Source: Bacteroidales bacterium (GTDB taxonomy: Bacteria > Bacteroidota > Bacteroidia > Bacteroidales > UBA932). From it: a DNA stretch of 50,178 bases. Both the position numbers and the translations under genes were made by a program. The notes beneath the pieces were generated by a model that was given only the letters and a program-made list of their open reading frames with translations, made no database searches and had not been told where the DNA came from. The stretch is from NCBI GenBank assembly GCA_017627955.1, contig JAGAFU010000003.1, positions 1 to 50,178 on the forward strand, written 5' to 3'. This document shows positions 47,679 through 50,178 of this stretch, piece after piece. Each line of letters opens with the position of its first letter. Positions within the stretch are counted from its first letter, which is position 1.

Positions 47679-47761
47679 GCGCGGCAAATTGAAAAGAGAA
47701 CAATCCGATCAGCACCTCTCGGCACCGCGACAATCAGTGGTGTTATTTCGGTCCTGGTCAT
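47657..47761 (-). CDS. Candidate 34-codon leader peptide of carAB
   Basis: This short ORF starts with ATG about 15 nt after the predicted transcription start of carA and ends with TGA inside the attenuator hairpin. The encoded peptide begins MTRTEITPLIVAV and ends ADHFIII. It contains four Arg (AGG, AGA, CGG, CGC) and seven Ile, including three consecutive ATT codons in the terminator loop. A U-rich stretch (minus strand about 47713-47690) precedes the hairpin and could pause RNA polymerase. Short ORFs arise by chance, so only its position relative to the promoter and terminator argues for it. Confidence 0.35.
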   Translation of the reverse strand: MTRTEITPLIVAVPRGADRIVLFSICRADHFIII

Positions 47762-47781
47762 TGGATGTTCGTTTATCTTGG

Positions 47782-47789
47782 CAAATTTA
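47782..47789 (-). promoter_or_regulatory. Candidate -7 element of the carAB promoter
   Basis: TAAATTTG on the minus strand matches TAnnTTTG. Transcription would start near 47775, giving a leader of about 147 nt, unusually long for this window. It lies in an imperfect inverted repeat, 47785-47809, that also overlaps the likely mnmE promoter region. Confidence 0.5.
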
Positions 47790-47801
47790 CTCATTTTTGA
47801 G

Positions 47802-47809
47802 TAATTTCG
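47802..47809 (+). promoter_or_regulatory. Weak candidate -7 element of mnmE
   Basis: TAATTTCG differs from TAnnTTTG at one position (the same TTCG ending occurs in the rho promoter). It lies 17 nt before the mnmE ATG at 47827 and shares an inverted repeat with the carAB element. Confidence 0.3.
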
Positions 47810-47826
47810 CACCATATTCTTTAATT

Positions 47827-49242
47827 ATGGTCAGAACCTTTTTTGATGACACAATAGCAGCTCCGGCGACTGTCCCCGGGACAGGAGCGATCACAGTGAT
47901 CCGAGTTAGTGGTCCGGAGGCTTTGCGAGTGGTCGGGAGTTGCTTGAAGTTGACGTCGAAATCGATCGAGTCTCTTCCCGGGTACTCAATTTGTTACGGT
48001 ACTATTGGGGATGAGAACGGCGAGGTCGTCGACGAGGTTTTGGCCAGTGTGTTCAGGGCACCTCATTCCTACACCGGTGAGGATTCGGTTGAGATTTCCT
48101 GCCACGCTTCGTCTTATGTCGCTTCCGAGATTCTAAGACTCCTTTGCGGAGCCGGCGCGAGGATGGCTTCACCGGGTGAGTTTACCCGCCGGGCGTTTGT
48201 CAATGGCAAGATGGATCTTGCTCAGGCTGAGGCTGTGGCGGATGTTATCTCATCATCTTCTTCAGCTTCTTTGCGAGTGGCTATGAACCAGTTGCGAGGT
48301 GGTTATTCTTCTGAGCTTCGATCGATTCGTTCAAGACTCGTTGAACTAACCTCGCTGCTCGAACTTGAATTGGATTTCTCCGAGGAAGATGTCGAGTTCG
48401 CCGACCGTTCCCGGCTATCCTCCTTGCTTGACGAAGTCATTGGTCATGTTTCCTCATTGGCTTCTTCGTTCCGCCTTGGAAACGCTCTTCGGAACGGAGT
48501 GCCGATCGCCATTGTCGGGGCTCCGAATTCCGGGAAGAGCACCCTTCTTAATTCCCTGCTCGGGGATGATCGCGCGATTGTCTCCGATGTCCCCGGGACG
48601 ACAAGGGACACCGTCGAGGAGACGTTGGTTGTCGATGGGATTTTATTCCGGTTCATCGACACGGCCGGGCTTCGTTCTTCGTCTGATGAGGTCGAGAGAA
48701 TTGGAATTGAGAGGTCGTATAAGAAGCTTTCGGAGGCTTCGGTCGTGCTCGCGCTGCTTGATTGCACTGCTCCTGAGGAGGAAAATGAGACTTTGATTTC
48801 TGATATAGTGTCTCGTGTTGACTTTTCTATTCAAAAGTTGGTCGTGTTGCTGAATAAAGTTGACATTTTTGGCGCTAACATAAATGTTATACTATTAAAC
48901 AATGAAGTTTCATTTTCTGATTCTTCGGTTGTTAAGTTATATATTTCAGCAAAAACAGGATTTGGGTTGGATTCTTTGAAAAAGGAGCTTGTATCGTCGC
49001 AAAAGGACCTTTCTTCGGATTTTGATAACGTTGTTGTGACGAATGCTAGACACTTCGAGGCCCTTAATTCGGCCGCTTCAGCTCTCCGGAAAGTGAAAGA
49101 TTCCCTGTCTTCCGGACTCACTCCTGACCTTATTGCGGAGGATCTCCGGGAAGCCCTCCACTACCTCGGCACCATCACCGGCGAAGTCACCCCGGACGAG
49201 GTTTTGGGCGAGATATTCGGGAGGTTTTGCATCGGGAAGTGA
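47827..49242 (+). CDS. mnmE: tRNA modification GTPase MnmE
   Basis: MnmE, with MnmG, installs the cmnm5 group on the wobble uridine of certain tRNAs. The 471-residue protein has the N-terminal formyl-THF-binding domain (TVPGTGAITVIRVSGP, PHSYTGEDSVEISCH), a helical domain and an inserted GTPase domain. The GTPase has G1 GAPNSGKS (231-238), the G2 region VPGTTRDTVEE, G3 DTAGLR, and G4 NKVD. The chain ends with the invariant FCIGK. I start at ATG 47827 (MVRTFFDDTIAAPATVPG), matching homologues; an in-frame extension to 47689 would run back into the carAB leader. A segment at about 48790-48990 is much more AT-rich than the rest of the gene. Confidence 0.97.
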   Translation: MVRTFFDDTIAAPATVPGTGAITVIRVSGPEALRVVGSCLKLTSKSIESLPGYSICYGTIGDENGEVVDEVLASVFRAPHSYTGEDSVEISCHASSYVASEILRLLCGAGARMASPGEFTRRAFVNGKMDLAQAEAVADVISSSSSASLRVAMNQLRGGYSSELRSIRSRLVELTSLLELELDFSEEDVEFADRSRLSSLLDEVIGHVSSLASSFRLGNALRNGVPIAIVGAPNSGKSTLLNSLLGDDRAIVSDVPGTTRDTVEETLVVDGILFRFIDTAGLRSSSDEVERIGIERSYKKLSEASVVLALLDCTAPEEENETLISDIVSRVDFSIQKLVVLLNKVDIFGANINVILLNNEVSFSDSSVVKLYISAKTGFGLDSLKKELVSSQKDLSSDFDNVVVTNARHFEALNSAASALRKVKDSLSSGLTPDLIAEDLREALHYLGTITGEVTPDEVLGEIFGRFCIGK

Positions 49243-49377
49243 ACGAACTAGTCTAAATCTCGTCGAAAACTTAAAATTCCTTTTTCAAACTAGCTGAATC
49301 TTAATGGTTTACATTTTGGTTCGGCTAGTTTCGCTTTTGAGCAGTCGGGTTATCATTTAGCTTGATTTTGGCCTTTT

Positions 49378-49417
49378 TTGGCACACGATTTGGCACACGT
49401 GTGCCAGCGTGTGCCAA
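49378..49417. repeat. Nested TTGGCACAC palindrome cluster
   Basis: A perfect 16-bp palindrome TGGCACACGTGTGCCA (49391-49406) lies inside an outer inverted pair, TTGGCACAC (49378-49386) and GTGTGCCAA (49409-49417). The same unit, TTGGCACACGT, recurs at 49660-49670 just after the integrase promoter. Such spacing suits a dimeric DNA-binding protein, for example a recombination directionality factor, repressor or the integrase itself. Confidence 0.7.
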
Positions 49418-49613
49418 GAAAAACGTGTTTTTGGGCTAAAAAGTTACCAAACTGGGTCGGAGCAGAAATTTTTACGGAAAATTTACACGGATTTTTACGA
49501 GTTTTATTTAGGCTAGTTTCACGATTCGTTATCTGTTATTCTTTTTTTATAAGTCGCAATAAATCAAGATAATATAACTTGAGTTAAGTTTGATTTATAA
49601 ATGCGTAATTTAT

Positions 49614-49644
49614 TTTGGATGTTTACCGGAAATAGTTATATTTG
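49614..49644 (+). promoter_or_regulatory. Promoter of the integrase gene (-33 TTTG, N19, -7 TATATTTG)
   Basis: TTTG at 49614-49617 and TATATTTG at 49637-49644 have the ideal 19-bp spacing. Transcription would start near 49651. A TTGGCACACGT copy lies 10-20 nt downstream, where a repressor could act. Confidence 0.65.
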
Positions 49645-49732
49645 CGGTGGAAATGTCACTTGGCACACGTAGAAAGTTCAGTGCTTTCCAAAGAACATTT
49701 GTTTTACCTAATTTATTGAACCAGCATTCGTT

Positions 49733-50178
49733 ATGAGCAAAAAGAATGATGTACAGACTGAGCAACTGGTGAAGCTCAGGAAAAGGAAAGCGGCGAGTGG
49801 AAACACGATCCTCTTCCTTGACTATGTACAGTTCGATGAACGCGTGCGCGAGAGCATCGGACTTACCCTGAAGGATGGAAGGAATCCGGCCAACAAGGAA
49901 AAGAACCAACACATCATGGCCAAGGCAGAGGAAATCCGCCTGGCAAAGGAAAAGGAGCTCCTTGCAGGATCAGGATACCGGAGCAGGGAAAATCAGGGCA
50001 ACAAGACACTGTTCCTCCCCTATTACCGCACTATGATGGAGGACAGGAAGAACAGTGACGGAAACTATGGCAACTGGAAGAGCTGCCTCCGATACCTTGA
50101 GGTATACTGCTCCGAGAAGACCACCTTCGGTGACATCACCCCCCGCTGGGTCCAGGGATTCAAGACCTATCTGGAAAC
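49733..50178 (+). CDS. Tyrosine recombinase/site-specific integrase (5' part, cut by the window end)
   Basis: The gene opens with an ATG at 49733 and remains open to the window end, giving 148 residues. The start, MSKKNDVQTEQLVKLRKRKA, and the following charged region fit an N-terminal arm-binding domain. Residues about 100-145, with NWKSCLRYLEVYCSEKTTFGDITPRWVQGFKTYL, match the SAM-like core-binding domain of Bacteroidota phage/transposon integrases. The catalytic domain (R-H-x-x-R, Y) would lie outside the window. The upstream AT-rich DNA and palindromes suggest the left end of an integrative element or prophage inserted downstream of mnmE. An unusually placed housekeeping XerC/D is less likely, given the arm domain and context. 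Confidence 0.82.
   Translation, partial: MSKKNDVQTEQLVKLRKRKAASGNTILFLDYVQFDERVRESIGLTLKDGRNPANKEKNQHIMAKAEEIRLAKEKELLAGSGYRSRENQGNKTLFLPYYRTMMEDRKNSDGNYGNWKSCLRYLEVYCSEKTTFGDITPRWVQGFKTYLE

Larger units (their letters stand above)
49243..49732. other. AT-rich non-coding region between mnmE and the integrase gene
   Basis: About 490 bp with no credible gene. It holds a TTGGCACAC-type palindrome cluster (49378-49417), another copy at 49660-49670, a 10-bp direct repeat GGCTAGTTTC (49323-49332 and 49511-49520), and a good promoter for the integrase gene (49614-49644). The composition is clearly more AT-rich than the housekeeping genes. It probably contains the left boundary of an integrated element, but no att duplication can be seen without the other end. 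Confidence 0.6.

Noticed and set aside
49378-49572. 64-codon open frame in the AT-rich region
   Set aside because: It begins within the palindrome cluster, has no ATG start or domain, and its composition does not resemble coding DNA.

Overview
This is a Bacteroidales-type chromosomal segment (phylum Bacteroidota) of moderate GC content with short intergenic gaps. The evidence for this is a TamL-type lipoprotein version of TamA, an LptD_2-type LPS assembly protein, Rho with a long low-complexity N-terminal insertion, a PPi-type phosphofructokinase, a plant/chlamydia-like IspG, a cysteate-synthase-like enzyme, and promoters of the Bacteroides form (TTTG near -33, TAnnTTTG near -7). Most genes are housekeeping. 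No rRNA, tRNA or CRISPR array is visible. At the right edge the window enters a mobile element through a tyrosine recombinase gene.

Layout. 207-4918 (+): queA, a PlsB/PlsC-like acyltransferase, a Ca2+/Na+ antiporter and a cysteate-synthase-like PLP enzyme, tightly packed. 4978-6294 (-): rarA. 6457-9803 (+): flavodiiron protein, rlmD and a secreted EEP-family hydrolase. 9843-12044 (-): tamL. 12104-17370 (+): a TrmH-family methyltransferase, a receiver-like/PPDK-N fusion protein and a cytoplasmic GH13 amylase. 17359-18588 (-): PPi-type phosphofructokinase. 18709-27910 (+): ligA, yihY, rel, an Ig-like lipoprotein, an outer-membrane barrel protein and ispG, with overlapping or nearly overlapping ends. 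27903-31747 (-): rsfS-ftsH-cdsA-psd. 31820-32578 (+): birA. 32575-37543 (-): amidase, dnaA, pepD, rpe. 37584-43319 (+): lptD, rho and a glycosyltransferase. 43316-47628 (-): carA-carB. 47827-49242 (+): mnmE. 49243-49732: AT-rich non-coding DNA with TTGGCACAC repeats. From 49733: a truncated integrase gene.

Two regulatory patterns stand out. First, carAB is preceded by a leader of about 150 nt. It holds a predicted 34-codon ORF whose stop codon falls in the loop of a 10-bp hairpin followed by a T-rich run, just before the carA start. This is the architecture of a translation-coupled attenuator similar to enterobacterial pyrBI. Second, all six convergent gene junctions carry an inverted repeat that overlaps the 3' coding end of one of the two genes. 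Four of them sit inside the + strand gene, with the U-rich side oriented to terminate the minus-strand operon.

The genes cover envelope biogenesis (psd, cdsA, lptD, tamL, amidase, acyltransferase, possible sulfonolipid precursor synthesis), replication and repair (dnaA, ligA, rarA), RNA modification (queA, rlmD, trmH, mnmE), stringent response (rel), pyrimidine/arginine precursor supply (carAB) and central carbon metabolism (pfp, rpe, GH13).
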